This document shows, piece by piece, positions 9,790-19,788 of a stretch of DNA of 64,000 bases (its first letter is position 1; each line of letters opens with the position of its first letter). The stretch is from Melioribacter roseus (GTDB lineage: Bacteria; Bacteroidota; Ignavibacteria; Ignavibacteriales; Melioribacteraceae), in NCBI GenBank assembly GCA_020722005.1, contig DYLP01000003.1, positions 1 through 64,000 on the forward strand, written 5' to 3'. The translations under genes and the position numbers were made by a program. The notes under the pieces were generated by a model. That model was not told the DNA's origin. It worked only from the letters and a program-made list of their open reading frames with translations, and made no database searches.

Positions 9790-11774
9790 TGGCTGAAAAG
9801 TACATACTCAAAAGAATTAATAAACAGGATGTTACAGACGAATCCCGTTTTAGTATTAATTACCGGGAAGAATTAAATTCTTCCCAGTACGAGGCAGTAG
9901 CGGCTGTTGAAGGAAACTATCTCGTTATTGCAGGCGCTGGTAGTGGTAAAACCCGTACACTTGTCTATCGCGTGGCTCGACTTACAGAATTGGGTTATGA
10001 TCCATCATCAATATTACTTTTGACCTTTACACGCAAAGCCGCTAAAGAGATGCTCGACAGAGCTGCTATGCTCCTCGATAACCGATGCTCGAAAGTTAAC
10101 GGCGGAACCTTCCATTCTTTTGCTAATATTACACTTCGTAAATATGCTAAAGCAGTTAATCTGGACAACCGCTTTACCATTCTCGACCAGGGCGACAGTG
10201 AAGACGTAATAAATTTAATTAGAAGCGAACTCAATCCAACTAAAGACAAAAAAAGATTCCCGAATAAACAAACTATTTATAAAGTTCTCAGTCTCTCTGT
10301 TAACACAGGCAAATCAATTGAAAAACTGATCGAGGAGGAATACCCTCATTTCCTCGAATATGCCGATAAATTTAACGATATTAAAAAAGTCTACGATTCG
10401 TATAAAAGACAAAATAATCTACTCGATTACGACGATTTATTAATTTACCTGAGAAATTTTTTGCTTGATTTAACTCCCGCCGCGAAGTCATTCCTCAATA
10501 CAATTAGGTTCGTTATGGTAGATGAATACCAGGATACGAATCATTTGCAGGCAGAGATAATAAAAGGACTCGGTCAGATAAACGAAAATATAATGGTTGT
10601 TGGTGACGATTCTCAATCGATTTATTCATTTCGCGGTGCCACGTTTAAAAATATAATGGAATTTCCAAAATTGTTTAAGGACGTAAAAATTATTACACTC
10701 GAAGAAAACTACCGTAGCACACAGGAAATTCTCGACTTTTCAAATTACATCATAGAGCATGCAATTGAAAAATATCCAAAGCACCTCTACAGCAGAAAGA
10801 GTGGTGGTGAGTTACCCGGAATAATCTGCGCTGCAAATGAAAATATGCAATCCAGATTTATCGTAGAAAAAATTCTTGAATTACGCGAAGAGAATGTACC
10901 GTTAAATGATATGGCAGTATTGTTCCGCTCTTCATATCACTCCTTCGACCTGGAAATCGAATTGAACAAAGCTAATATCCCGTATATAAAATACGGCGGT
11001 ATGAAGTTCATCGAAGCAGCTCACATTAAAGACCTGCTTGCATTTCTAAGGATTGCTTCCAATCCACTCGATTTCGTAAGCTGGTACCGAATACTCCTTC
11101 TACATGAAGGCATCGGTCCGAAAAAGGCTCGGACAATAATGGATAAATTAGCAAAAGGTATACTGACAATTAAAAACTCTCCCGATAAAACTTTAAGCAC
11201 CAGTTATAACGATAAAATTTATAATCTTTTCAATGTATTACACGAAATTCATACAAAGAATACACTTCCGGCAGACAAGGCTGAAATTGCAATGAAATAT
11301 TATCATAATTTATTTATTGAGAAGTACGACGATTGGAACAAACGGAAAAAAGATCTGGATATATTCATCAATATTGCTGAGAACTACAGGAGTCTTGAAA
11401 GCTTTTTAACCGACATGGCGCTTGAACCGCCTCAGGATTCAGTGGCCGATATTGAAGCGACGGATAAAGAGAAAGAAATACTTACCTTATCAACCATTCA
11501 TTCGGCCAAGGGACTTGAATGGCATACAGTCTTTATAATTCACGCAGCAGATGGATTTTTCCCATCGACGCAGTCGTTCGACAAGCTCGAATCTCTGGAA
11601 GAAGAAAGAAGGCTGATGTATGTGGCTTCAACACGTGCCAAACAAAATTTATTCGTTTGTTATCCTATGAATATATTCGACCGATTCCAAGGAATAACAT
11701 TTGCCAAACCTTCCAGGTTTATCGACGGTGTGGGAGAAAATCTTGCCATTCAATGGCTAATAGAAGAGGAATAA
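9789..11774 (+). CDS. UvrD/PcrA-family ATP-dependent DNA helicase
   Basis: A 661-residue superfamily 1A helicase. The motifs run in order: Q-motif region LNSSQYEAV, Walker A AGAGSGKTRT, motif Ia LLTFTRKAAKEM, Walker B DEYQDTN, motif III GDDSQSIYSFRGA, motif IV ENYRS, motif V STIHSAKGLEWH and motif VI RRLMYVASTRAK. It would unwind DNA 3'-5' in repair or replication-conflict resolution. It is slightly shorter than standard UvrD/PcrA and lacks their long C-terminal extension. The start overlaps the preceding membrane-protein gene by one base. Confidence 0.93.
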   Translation: MAEKYILKRINKQDVTDESRFSINYREELNSSQYEAVAAVEGNYLVIAGAGSGKTRTLVYRVARLTELGYDPSSILLLTFTRKAAKEMLDRAAMLLDNRCSKVNGGTFHSFANITLRKYAKAVNLDNRFTILDQGDSEDVINLIRSELNPTKDKKRFPNKQTIYKVLSLSVNTGKSIEKLIEEEYPHFLEYADKFNDIKKVYDSYKRQNNLLDYDDLLIYLRNFLLDLTPAAKSFLNTIRFVMVDEYQDTNHLQAEIIKGLGQINENIMVVGDDSQSIYSFRGATFKNIMEFPKLFKDVKIITLEENYRSTQEILDFSNYIIEHAIEKYPKHLYSRKSGGELPGIICAANENMQSRFIVEKILELREENVPLNDMAVLFRSSYHSFDLEIELNKANIPYIKYGGMKFIEAAHIKDLLAFLRIASNPLDFVSWYRILLLHEGIGPKKARTIMDKLAKGILTIKNSPDKTLSTSYNDKIYNLFNVLHEIHTKNTLPADKAEIAMKYYHNLFIEKYDDWNKRKKDLDIFINIAENYRSLESFLTDMALEPPQDSVADIEATDKEKEILTLSTIHSAKGLEWHTVFIIHAADGFFPSTQSFDKLESLEEERRLMYVASTRAKQNLFVCYPMNIFDRFQGITFAKPSRFIDGVGENLAIQWLIEEE

Positions 11775-11829
11775 TTTTTTTGGTTTAGTAAATTGGATTC
11801 AATTATTTTTCGTATAAAAATTGGTGAGC

Positions 11830-12228
11830 ATGTTGAATAAAAAAGAATTAATTTCAAGAGCAGTTGAAGCAGCTCGAAAAGCCTACGCTCCATATTCAAA
11901 TTTTCATGTCGGCGCCGCATTGATAACTAAAAGCGGTAAAATTTATTTGGGCGCAAATATCGAAAATTCATCTTACGGATTGACAATTTGTGCCGAAAGA
12001 ACGGCAGCATTTAATGCAGTGCTCGACGGTGAAAAAGAATTTGATGCAATTGCTATCGTTAGTGATTCCGGAAATTTTACTCCTCCTTGCGGTGCTTGTC
12101 GACAGGTGCTATCCGAATTATGTGGAAAAAATTTACTCGTTATTATGAGCAATAAAAAAGGCGAAATTAAAGAAATGACTCTTGAAGAATTACTTCCTTT
12201 CTCATTCGATAAAGAAAATTTGATATAA
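11830..12228 (+). CDS. cdd: Cytidine deaminase
   Basis: A 132-residue homotetrameric-type cytidine deaminase that converts cytidine or deoxycytidine to uridine or deoxyuridine. The zinc and catalytic motifs are complete: CAERTA, with the catalytic glutamate, and [10 protein letters not shown]. The N-terminal [14 protein letters not shown] matches the family. TTG and GTG codons 9 and 6 bases upstream are alternative starts; none has a clear ribosome-binding site, and I took the first ATG. It heads a nucleoside salvage set with tdk, nupC and punA, tdk following after 1 base. Confidence 0.94.
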   Translation: MLNKKELISRAVEAARKAYAPYSNFHVGAALITKSGKIYLGANIENSSYGLTICAERTAAFNAVLDGEKEFDAIAIVSDSGNFTPPCGACRQVLSELCGKNLLVIMSNKKGEIKEMTLEELLPFSFDKENLI

Positions 12229-12229
12229 T

Positions 12230-12799
12230 ATGGAACCCGTAACACATTTTCATCCAATGGGTAGTGGCTGGATTGAAGTAATTGCCGGCTGTATGTTCAG
12301 TGGTAAAACGGAAGAATTAATACGCAGGTTAAAAAGAGCAATCATAGCCAGACAGAAAGTTAAAATTTTCAAACCCAAAATTGACACTCGTTATTCCAGT
12401 ACAGAAATAGTTTCTCATAATGAACAATCGCTTCCCTCAATTTTAGTTAACAATGCAGAAGAAATTCTGGAACTTGTAGAAGATGCTCAGGTCATTGGAA
12501 TTGACGAAGCTCAATTTTTTGATTTGAAATTGGTCGATGTTTGCAATAAACTCGCAGACGAAGGCAAAAGAGTAATTGTTGCCGGACTCGACCAGGATTA
12601 CAGGGGAGTTCCGTTCGAACCAATTCCACAATTGCTTGCAACGGCTGAATTTATTACAAAAACTTTAGCAATATGTGTTGTCTGTGGAAATATTGCAGAT
12701 AGAACTCAAAGAAAGATTTCTTCAAACGAGAGAGTACTCGTTGGAGCTTCGGAAAGTTATGAAGCTCGACGTCGTAAATGTCATTATATACCGGATTGA
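12230..12799 (+). CDS. tdk: Thymidine kinase, type II
   Basis: A 189-residue type II thymidine kinase that phosphorylates thymidine to dTMP. The P-loop is [12 protein letters not shown] (about 20-31), the Mg/catalytic region is GIDEAQFFD, and the structural zinc site is made by CVVCG plus the C-terminal RRKCH. It lies between cytidine deaminase and the nucleoside transporter, consistent with salvage of imported nucleosides. It begins one base after the cdd stop. Confidence 0.95.
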   Translation: MEPVTHFHPMGSGWIEVIAGCMFSGKTEELIRRLKRAIIARQKVKIFKPKIDTRYSSTEIVSHNEQSLPSILVNNAEEILELVEDAQVIGIDEAQFFDLKLVDVCNKLADEGKRVIVAGLDQDYRGVPFEPIPQLLATAEFITKTLAICVVCGNIADRTQRKISSNERVLVGASESYEARRRKCHYIPD

Positions 12800-12801
12800 A
12801 T

Positions 12802-14154
12802 ATGGATTTGATTTCACTTTTAAGAGGTATTATCGGAATACTTTTATTAATCGGTATTGCATTCCTCTTGTCGAACAACAAATCGCGTGTCAATTGGCGA
12901 TTAGTTATTTCGGGTTTATTGATCCAGATTATTTTTGCTATTTTGATTCTGAAAGGAGATACGCTCGGAACATATTTCTCCCCGCTCGGATGGCCAAAAG
13001 AATTTTTCAGATTCATCAGTAGTTTTTTCGTATTGATTCTTAACTTCACCTCCGAGGGCGCAAAATTCGTGTTCGGTAATTTAGGACTGGGTCCCGGCAA
13101 CGAAGAAAGTATGGGAGTCTTCTTTGCTTTTCAGGTATTACCTACGATAATTTTTTTCGCCAGTTTAATGTCTGTACTTTATTATCTTGGCATAATGCAA
13201 AAAATTGTCGAAGGGATGGCATGGATAATGGCAAAAGTAATGGGAACAAGCGGAGCCGAATCACTATCCTGCACTGCTAACATTTTTGTAGGTCAAACAG
13301 AAGCGCCTCTGATGATAAAACCGTATTTGAAGGGAATGACCAAGAGCGAACTTTTGACAATCATGGTCGGTGGCATGGCTACAATTGCAGGCGGTGTAAT
13401 GGCAGCATATATTCAGATTTTAGGAATGGCTTTTTCCAAAACTCACAATATCCCTATTGAAGAAGCACAATTAATTTTCGCGACGCATTTATTGGGTGCC
13501 AGCGTAATGGCTGCACCGGCAGCATTGTTGATTTCAAAAATAATTTTTCCAGAAACCGGCGAGCCGGAAACAAAAGGCAAAGTAAAAGTAAAAGTCGAAA
13601 AATCTGCTTCGAATCTAATTGAAGCTGCAGCTGCAGGAGCTTCCGAAGGTATGACACTGGCATTGAATGTTGCAGCGATGTTAATTGCTTTTATAGCTTT
13701 GATTGCAATGATTAATTATTTCCTCGGCTGGCTGGGCGATTATTCGGGAATTAACCCAATTCTTCAAAATAAATTTGAATCCAGACTAAGTCTCCAATTT
13801 CTCTTTGGCTCAATATTACAATTTCTTGCTTACGGCATCGGCGTACCGTGGGAGAGCGCTTATCATTTTGGCAGCTTAATCGGGACAAAAATAGTTCTCA
13901 ATGAATTCGTTGCATATCTCGATATGAGCACGCTAATTCAATCGAACATCCTTACAAATGAAAAAGCAATGTTCATGGCAACCTACGCATTAAGCGGCTT
14001 TGCAAACTTCAGTTCGATTGCAATTCAAATTGGAGGCATTTCACCTCTGGCTCCTTCCCGAAGAAGTGAGCTTGCAGAACTCGGACTTAAAGCCGTAATT
14101 GGTGGCACTCTGGCAAATTTATTAACGGCTACTCTGGCAGGAATTTTAATCTGA
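12802..14154 (+). CDS. nupC: NupC-type concentrative nucleoside transporter
   Basis: A 450-residue inner-membrane protein of the CNT family, which imports nucleosides with H+ or Na+. Family blocks are visible: GQTEAPLMIKPY, FATHLLGASVMAAPAAL, then GVPWESAYHFGSLIGTK and FMATYALSGFANFSSIAIQIGG, within about ten hydrophobic helices. The ATG at 12802 is preferred over one at 12778, which would lie inside tdk. The stop overlaps the punA start (TGATG). The neighbours cdd, tdk and punA make an uptake-and-salvage unit. Confidence 0.94.
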   Translation: MDLISLLRGIIGILLLIGIAFLLSNNKSRVNWRLVISGLLIQIIFAILILKGDTLGTYFSPLGWPKEFFRFISSFFVLILNFTSEGAKFVFGNLGLGPGNEESMGVFFAFQVLPTIIFFASLMSVLYYLGIMQKIVEGMAWIMAKVMGTSGAESLSCTANIFVGQTEAPLMIKPYLKGMTKSELLTIMVGGMATIAGGVMAAYIQILGMAFSKTHNIPIEEAQLIFATHLLGASVMAAPAALLISKIIFPETGEPETKGKVKVKVEKSASNLIEAAAAGASEGMTLALNVAAMLIAFIALIAMINYFLGWLGDYSGINPILQNKFESRLSLQFLFGSILQFLAYGIGVPWESAYHFGSLIGTKIVLNEFVAYLDMSTLIQSNILTNEKAMFMATYALSGFANFSSIAIQIGGISPLAPSRRSELAELGLKAVIGGTLANLLTATLAGILI

Positions 14155-14969
14155 TGTTAAACCTAAAAGATAAATACAAAAACATTGTTGAAAGTATTAA
14201 TAGCCTAATGCCGTTCAAACCGGAAATTTGCATCGTTCTTGGTAGTGGTCTGGGCAATTTTGCAGATAACATTAAAAATAAATTTACAATTCCTACAAAA
14301 GAGCTTCCGGGTTATCCAGCCTCAACCGTCGAAGGTCACAAAGGATATCTTCATTTTATCGAGCTCCACAATAAAAAGATTTTAGTGGTTCAGGGCAGAC
14401 TCCATTTTTACGAAGGTTACAGGCTGTCGGATTGCCTACTTCCAGTTCATATTGCTTCGCAAATTGGTGCAAAGAAAATAATTTTGACCAATGCTGCCGG
14501 AGGCGTAAACAAAAATTTTACACCCGGGGATTTAATGCTTGCTTCTTCTTTCATCTCATTTAACATTAAAAAAGAGATGGCAGAAGTTGTGGGCACCGGT
14601 AATTTTGAAAGTCGAAATCGCAGTTTCCCTTCCGAAGGTCTTAATGAAATAATTAAAAAAGCAGCAGCCGAAGAAATGATAGTTCTCAAAGAAGGAGTTT
14701 ACTGGTTCAATAAAGGTCCTTCTTACGAAACTCCAGCAGAAATTCAAATGGTAGCGAGAATGAACTGTGACGCTGTTGGAATGTCAACCGTTCACGAAGC
14801 TTTTTACGCTCATCTGATGGGAATGGAAACTTCATCGATTTCATGCATTACAAACATGGCGGCGGGTATTTCTCCGAATAAGCTTTCGCACCAGGAAGTA
14901 ATAGATACTGCAGAACTGGTTAAAGAAAAATTTGAACGTCTCGTAAAAAAAACTATTGAATTGATGTAG
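14154..14969 (+). CDS. punA: Purine-nucleoside phosphorylase (trimeric, PNP I type)
   Basis: A 271-residue phosphorylase that splits purine nucleosides into base and ribose-1-phosphate. Seen motifs are VLGSGLGNFAD, the phosphate/substrate loops VEGHKGYL and VVQGRLHFYEGY, TNAAGGVNKNFTPGDLM, and the family signature around CDAVGMSTVHEAFYAH. The residue pattern fits the low-molecular-weight trimeric class specific for guanosine and inosine. It ends the salvage run; its last 17 bases overlap the convergent rsmE gene. Confidence 0.93.
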   Translation: MLNLKDKYKNIVESINSLMPFKPEICIVLGSGLGNFADNIKNKFTIPTKELPGYPASTVEGHKGYLHFIELHNKKILVVQGRLHFYEGYRLSDCLLPVHIASQIGAKKIILTNAAGGVNKNFTPGDLMLASSFISFNIKKEMAEVVGTGNFESRNRSFPSEGLNEIIKKAAAEEMIVLKEGVYWFNKGPSYETPAEIQMVARMNCDAVGMSTVHEAFYAHLMGMETSSISCITNMAAGISPNKLSHQEVIDTAELVKEKFERLVKKTIELM

Positions 14970-15669
14970 CCATAACGCCAGCAGCACTGATTATTGCAGT
15001 TTCACTCCTTAATCTGTTTTCTGTCAGTCTCAAAATTACTGTATTTCCTAATCTATCTATTTCTCCCTTTTCCAGGCCACCTTCCGGACCGAATACAAAA
15101 AAATAATTTCGATTTATATCAAAATTATTATTCAGATAATCCTGAAGTGAAATCTTTCCTTTCTGATCGAGAACTATGATTTCTCCGTGAAAAATAATCT
15201 CGCTTAAACTTTCGAAATAGTTAATAAACGGTTTCCAGCATCTCAGGGATTGTTTCATAGCAGCGAGCGCAATCTTGTTCCATCTCTCTAATTTATCTCC
15301 CCGAGCGACTGTTCTTTGCGATTCAAATATGATGAAGTTGGTAATACCGAGTTCGATCGATTTCTCCAGTGCAAATTCAAATCTTTCCGAATTCTTGAGA
15401 CGTGGTATACAAAAGGTTATATTTTTTAACAAATTTGGATAAAAATATTTTTGTTTTATATCTACATTAACTTCTAGTTTAGAGATATGGCTTATTATTG
15501 TCAGGTAAATATTCCCATTGCCGTCCGTAACGTAAACTTCGTCTCCAATTCTGTGACGCATAACGTTAATAAGATGGTGCGATTCATAGGAAGTTAAAAT
15601 GAGAGATTTGTCTGTGTTGACAAATTCCGAATAATAGAGTTCTACATCTGTAAAATACGACTCTTTCAA
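14953..15669 (-). CDS. rsmE: 16S rRNA (uracil1498-N3)-methyltransferase
   Basis: A 238-residue SPOUT-class methyltransferase that modifies U1498 of 16S rRNA. The N-terminal PUA-like domain (HHLINVMRHRIGDEVYVTDG) and the C-terminal knot (VFGPEGGLEKGEID, LGNTVILRLTENRLRSETA) are clear. I chose a TTG start at 15669 because GGAG lies 9 bases upstream and it avoids overlap. An ATG at 15702 would add 11 residues and overlap the preceding gene by 29 bp. It overlaps punA on the other strand by 17 bp. Confidence 0.9.
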   Translation of the reverse strand: MKESYFTDVELYYSEFVNTDKSLILTSYESHHLINVMRHRIGDEVYVTDGNGNIYLTIISHISKLEVNVDIKQKYFYPNLLKNITFCIPRLKNSERFEFALEKSIELGITNFIIFESQRTVARGDKLERWNKIALAAMKQSLRCWKPFINYFESLSEIIFHGEIIVLDQKGKISLQDYLNNNFDINRNYFFVFGPEGGLEKGEIDRLGNTVILRLTENRLRSETAIISAAGVMATSIQ

Positions 15670-15673
15670 TTGC

Positions 15674-16078
15674 TTATGCTCCGAAGCACATAGAGTGAAC
15701 AATTTTAATGCATTCGTCTTGTATTACCATAATACCGTTTTTAATTAACGGGGCAACTGCTCTGTCGTTTTTGATTCCCTGCTGTAACCATACTGCACGT
15801 GGATTAATTTTCAGGATATCAGGTATAAGTTCTGCTATGTCTTCGGATTTTCGGAAAATATTTACAATATCAATTTTAAGAGGGACATCGATTAGCGACT
15901 TGTAAACGGGAACATCAAATTCATCACAGTTGTATGGATTGACTCCGACTACCAGATATCCGTACTTTATTAGATAGTCAGCAATCATTCTGATAATTTT
16001 AAACGGATTGCGTGATAAGCCTACCACCGCAATCCGTTTAGCATTTTTTAATAATTCACATTTATTGGAATTATACAT
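15674..16078 (-). CDS. CoA-binding domain protein (YccU family)
   Basis: A 134-residue Rossmann-fold protein of the CoA_binding_2 family: AVVGLSRNPFKIIRMIADYLI near the N-terminus, VVGVNP, PVYKSLIDVP and VWLQQGIKND. These stand-alone proteins resemble the CoA-binding domain of succinyl-CoA synthetase. Their physiological role is not settled. It lies between gcvP and rsmE, 10 bases after the gcvP stop. Confidence 0.85.
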   Translation of the reverse strand: MYNSNKCELLKNAKRIAVVGLSRNPFKIIRMIADYLIKYGYLVVGVNPYNCDEFDVPVYKSLIDVPLKIDIVNIFRKSEDIAELIPDILKINPRAVWLQQGIKNDRAVAPLIKNGIMVIQDECIKIVHSMCFGA

Positions 16079-16088
16079 AATCTAATAG

Positions 16089-18965
16089 TCAATCGTATTG
16101 AGATACAGGTGGACAACTGCAAACGAGATTTCTGTCGCCGTAAGCGTTGTTTATTCTACCCACAAAAGCCCATGGTTTATAAATTTTAAGATAACCTACT
16201 GGAAAAGCAGCCTTTGTACGTGAATATGAATGGTTCCATTCATCCAAAGTTAATTCAAATGAAGTGTGTGGTGCATTTTTCAATACATTATCTTCCGTGT
16301 CAAAATTGCCTTCTTCGATTTCTTTTATTTCGTTATAAATAGAAATCATAGCTTCGCAAAAACGGTCGAGTTCATATTTCGATTCGCTTTCGGTCGGTTC
16401 TACCATTAAAGTGCCAGGTACAGGAAAAGATACCGTAGGAGCGTGAAATCCGTAGTCCATTAATCGTTTGGCTATATCGTCGACGTCAATTTTTGCCGAT
16501 TGTTTGAATTTCCTAGTATCGAATATCAATTCGTGAGCAACAAAACCTCTTTTGCCTGAATAGAGAACCGGGAAATAATCTTTTAATTTTTCTTTAACAT
16601 AATTTGCATTTAATATTGCTGCTTTCGTTGCGTGAGTCAATCCCTCGCCGCCCATCATTTTAATGTAAGCGTAAGAAATAATTAAAATAAGAGGGCTACC
16701 AAAAGGAGCGGCAGAAACAGCAGTTATTGCTTTTTCGCCCCCTGTTTTTATAACAGGATGTCCTGGCAGAAATGGCTTTAAATGTTCAGCTACGGCAATA
16801 GGTCCCATACCTGGTCCGCCACCACCGTGTGGAATGGCAAATGTTTTATGGAGATTGATATGACACACGTCCGCTCCAATTTCTGCAGGGTATGCTAACC
16901 CGACGAGAGCATTTAAATTTGCTCCGTCCATATAAACCTGTCCACCGTTGTCGTGAATAATTTTACAAATTTCCACAATATCTTCTTCGAAAACCCCGTG
17001 CGTCGAAGGATATGTAACCATCAAAGCCGATAAATTATCTTTATGCTCTTCTGCTTTTGATTTGAGGTCATTTAGATCAATATTACCGTTTTCATCACAT
17101 TTTACTACCACTACTTTATTGCCTGCCATAACGGCGCTTGCAGGATTTGTGCCGTGTGCCGATGAAGGAATAAGAACTATATTCCTGTTACTCTCCCCCC
17201 TGCTTTTATGATAAGCACGTATAACCATCAGTCCGGTGTATTCTCCCTGAGCACCCGAATTCGGTTGAAATGAAATGCCTTTGAAACCTGTAATTTTCAA
17301 TAAGTCGTTACCCAATTCTTTAATTAACCTGTAATATCCTTCAGCCTGGTCAGCAGGAGCAAAAGGATGAATTTCTGTGAATTCTTCCCACGTAATTCCG
17401 AACATTTCTGTGGCGGCGTTTAATTTCATTGTGCACGATCCGAGAGATATCATCGAAGTGGTCAATGTAAAGTCCTTGACCGTTAGACTTTTGATATATC
17501 TCATCAATTCTGTTTCGGAATGATATTTATTAAATACAGGATGAGTTAGATATGGGCTTTGTCTTATTAATTTTTTAGGGATTGCAAAATAATCGAAATC
17601 AATTTGTTCGACATTCCCGGAATACGAGAGCCCGAGTGCTGCCGAAAAGACATCCACAATCTCAGCTATGTCATCAACCGTAGTCGTTTGTGAAATTGAA
17701 ATTCCAATCTTGTCGTCATCCTGATACCTGAAATTAATTTTTCTATCGACCGCAGTTTTACGAACAGATTCGACATCAGAAGGATTAAGTTTAATAAGCA
17801 GTGTATCGAAATAGGAATCATTTAACTGTTTTAATCCCATCTTTTTAATGTGAAGATTAAGAAGCGAAGTCAAATAATGAATCCGTTTAGCAATATTTTT
17901 AATTCCTTCAGGACCATGGTAGACGGCATACATCGAAGCCATAACGGCAAGCAGCGCTTGAGATGTACAAATATTGCTTGTAGCATGTTCGCGTTTAATA
18001 TGCTGTTCTCTCGTCTGGAGAGCCATACGAAGAGCTCGGTTTCCATGACGGTCAATTGAAACGCCGATAATTCTGCCAGGTACATATCTTTTATATTCTT
18101 CTTTAGTAGCAAAATAAGCTGCATGTGGACCTCCAAATCCCATTGGCACACCGAAACGTTGTGTTGGCCCAATGGCAACGTCGGCTCCGAATTCTCCTGG
18201 AGGAGTAAGCAGTGCCAGACTCATTAAATCTGCAACAACAGCTTTGAGAATTCCGTAATTGTCGGCTTTCTTAAATAATTCTGAATAATCGATAATTTTT
18301 CCAGATGAAGAAGGATATTGAACAAGTAGCCCAAAATAAGATTCGTCAAAAGCGGCATTTTCGGTTGAGTCAATTACAAGTTCGATTCCGAATGGTTCGC
18401 TTCTCGTTTTCAATACATCAATAGTTTGTGGGAATATGTCGCTTGATACGAAAAATTTATTGGCATTTTTCTTTGTAATTTTTTGGAAATTAAAAAGCAT
18501 TGCCATTGCTTCGGCTGCGGCAGTTGCTTCGTCGAGTAAAGAAGCATTCGCAATTGGTAAACCTGTAAGATCAATAACCATCGTCTGGAAATTGAGCAGA
18601 GCTTCTAATCTGCCCTGAGAAATTTCGGCTTGATAAGGCGTATATGGCGTGTACCAATCGGGATTTTCCAGGATGTTTCTTCTTATTACTCCCGGTAAAA
18701 TAACGGGATAATAGCCAAGTCCAATATAATTTTTAAAGAGTTTATTTTTGCTGGCAATTTCGGTAAGCCTTTCAATCATTTGGTACTCGCTTAATGGCTT
18801 GCCGATATCGAGTTTGTTTTTGCTGCGAATTGATTTTGGCAAGGCTTTTTCAACAAGTTCATCGAGTGAGGAAACTGCGATTGTGTCGCACATTTTTTGA
18901 ATATCGCTTTCGTCTGGTCCGACGTGGCGATAAACAAATTTGTCGTTGAATAATGGGGTCTCCAT
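16089..18965 (-). CDS. gcvP: Glycine dehydrogenase (decarboxylating), GcvP
   Basis: A 958-residue single-chain P-protein of the glycine cleavage system. It decarboxylates glycine and passes the aminomethyl group to lipoylated GcvH. Both halves that are separate in two-subunit organisms are fused here. The PLP lysine is K707 in [16 protein letters not shown]. The N-terminal [11 protein letters not shown] and [10 protein letters not shown] segments are typical. No gcvT or gcvH is in the window and no glycine-riboswitch-like structure is evident in the 62 bases before rnc, so regulation is not visible. Confidence 0.96.
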   Translation of the reverse strand: METPLFNDKFVYRHVGPDESDIQKMCDTIAVSSLDELVEKALPKSIRSKNKLDIGKPLSEYQMIERLTEIASKNKLFKNYIGLGYYPVILPGVIRRNILENPDWYTPYTPYQAEISQGRLEALLNFQTMVIDLTGLPIANASLLDEATAAAEAMAMLFNFQKITKKNANKFFVSSDIFPQTIDVLKTRSEPFGIELVIDSTENAAFDESYFGLLVQYPSSSGKIIDYSELFKKADNYGILKAVVADLMSLALLTPPGEFGADVAIGPTQRFGVPMGFGGPHAAYFATKEEYKRYVPGRIIGVSIDRHGNRALRMALQTREQHIKREHATSNICTSQALLAVMASMYAVYHGPEGIKNIAKRIHYLTSLLNLHIKKMGLKQLNDSYFDTLLIKLNPSDVESVRKTAVDRKINFRYQDDDKIGISISQTTTVDDIAEIVDVFSAALGLSYSGNVEQIDFDYFAIPKKLIRQSPYLTHPVFNKYHSETELMRYIKSLTVKDFTLTTSMISLGSCTMKLNAATEMFGITWEEFTEIHPFAPADQAEGYYRLIKELGNDLLKITGFKGISFQPNSGAQGEYTGLMVIRAYHKSRGESNRNIVLIPSSAHGTNPASAVMAGNKVVVVKCDENGNIDLNDLKSKAEEHKDNLSALMVTYPSTHGVFEEDIVEICKIIHDNGGQVYMDGANLNALVGLAYPAEIGADVCHINLHKTFAIPHGGGGPGMGPIAVAEHLKPFLPGHPVIKTGGEKAITAVSAAPFGSPLILIISYAYIKMMGGEGLTHATKAAILNANYVKEKLKDYFPVLYSGKRGFVAHELIFDTRKFKQSAKIDVDDIAKRLMDYGFHAPTVSFPVPGTLMVEPTESESKYELDRFCEAMISIYNEIKEIEEGNFDTEDNVLKNAPHTSFELTLDEWNHSYSRTKAAFPVGYLKIYKPWAFVGRINNAYGDRNLVCSCPPVSQYD

Positions 18966-19027
18966 ATCAATTACTCTCTTTAATGAAAATGATAAATTAT
19001 TTAGTATTGCTAATATAGTTAAAAGTA

Positions 19028-19786
19028 TTAAGATGAAGAGGGACTGTTTTTAATCTTTGAGAGGGCGTCTTTTGCAGCGTTTTGTTCAGCGGTTTTTTTG
19101 TTTTTACCTTTCCCGCTACCGAGTTTTTCATTATTAACAAAAACATCCACAACAAATTCCTTGTTGTGCTGAGGTCCTGTTTCGCTAACAACGATATATC
19201 TCGGCGAACTGATTTTCTTCGAATGAGTAAGTTCGAGCAATTGACCTTTATAATTCTGGTCCTTTAAAATATTGCCATGTTGTTTCGAGGGAGTAATTAC
19301 GGCTCTTAAAATAAATTGTTTAACGTACTTTAATCCCCTGTCCAGATAAATTGCTCCAATCAGAGCTTCGATTGCGTCGGAGAGAATTGTTTTCATCCCT
19401 TCAGCAGTCTGGTCGATATATTTTTGATTATAGAGTAAAAGTTTAATAATGCCGAGGTTCTCCGCGCATACGAATAAATTGGCTCTGTTTACAATTTGAG
19501 AACGTACTTTGGTAAGGAATCCTTCTTCCTGAGTCGAATAGTTACGAAATAGAAATTCTGCCACTACCATATTAAGTACAGCGTCGCCAAAGAATTCAAG
19601 TCGTTCGTTTGATTTTTCAAATTCTGGAAAAAGCTCGAGGTAGGACCTGTGTGTTAATGCCTTAATGTAGTATTCGCTGTTCTTAACTTTAAAACCGAGT
19701 AAATTTTCGAGCAGTTTGATGTCGATTAGATAGTCTTTTTTTCTTCCTCTTCCGTGAAAAATATTTTTAATATATTTTCCAAACAA
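19028..19786 (-). CDS. rnc: Ribonuclease III
   Basis: A 252-residue double-strand-specific endoribonuclease that processes rRNA and mRNAs. The catalytic signature is [15 protein letters not shown] (about 60-75), with the second acidic site at [17 protein letters not shown]-terminal dsRNA-binding domain ends [16 protein letters not shown]. The start appears to be a TTG two bases after the fabF stop, preceded by a GAAGGG ribosome-binding site. The acpP-fabF-rnc order is common in bacteria and supports co-transcription. Confidence 0.94.
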   Translation of the reverse strand: MFGKYIKNIFHGRGRKKDYLIDIKLLENLLGFKVKNSEYYIKALTHRSYLELFPEFEKSNERLEFFGDAVLNMVVAEFLFRNYSTQEEGFLTKVRSQIVNRANLFVCAENLGIIKLLLYNQKYIDQTAEGMKTILSDAIEALIGAIYLDRGLKYVKQFILRAVITPSKQHGNILKDQNYKGQLLELTHSKKISSPRYIVVSETGPQHNKEFVVDVFVNNEKLGSGKGKNKKTAEQNAAKDALSKIKNSPSSS

Positions 19787-19788
19787 GA

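Noticed and set aside
12654-13100. Minus-strand open frame of 148 codons across tdk and nupC
   Set aside because: It spans two well-supported genes in antisense and shows no family motif.
15670-15702. Longer rsmE product from the ATG at 15702
   Set aside because: It would overlap the preceding gene by 29 bp and add residues outside the family N-terminus; the TTG at 15669 has a better ribosome-binding site. It remains possible.
18966-19027. Glycine riboswitch before gcvP
   Set aside because: The gap is only 62 bases, AT-rich and without the paired stem motifs.
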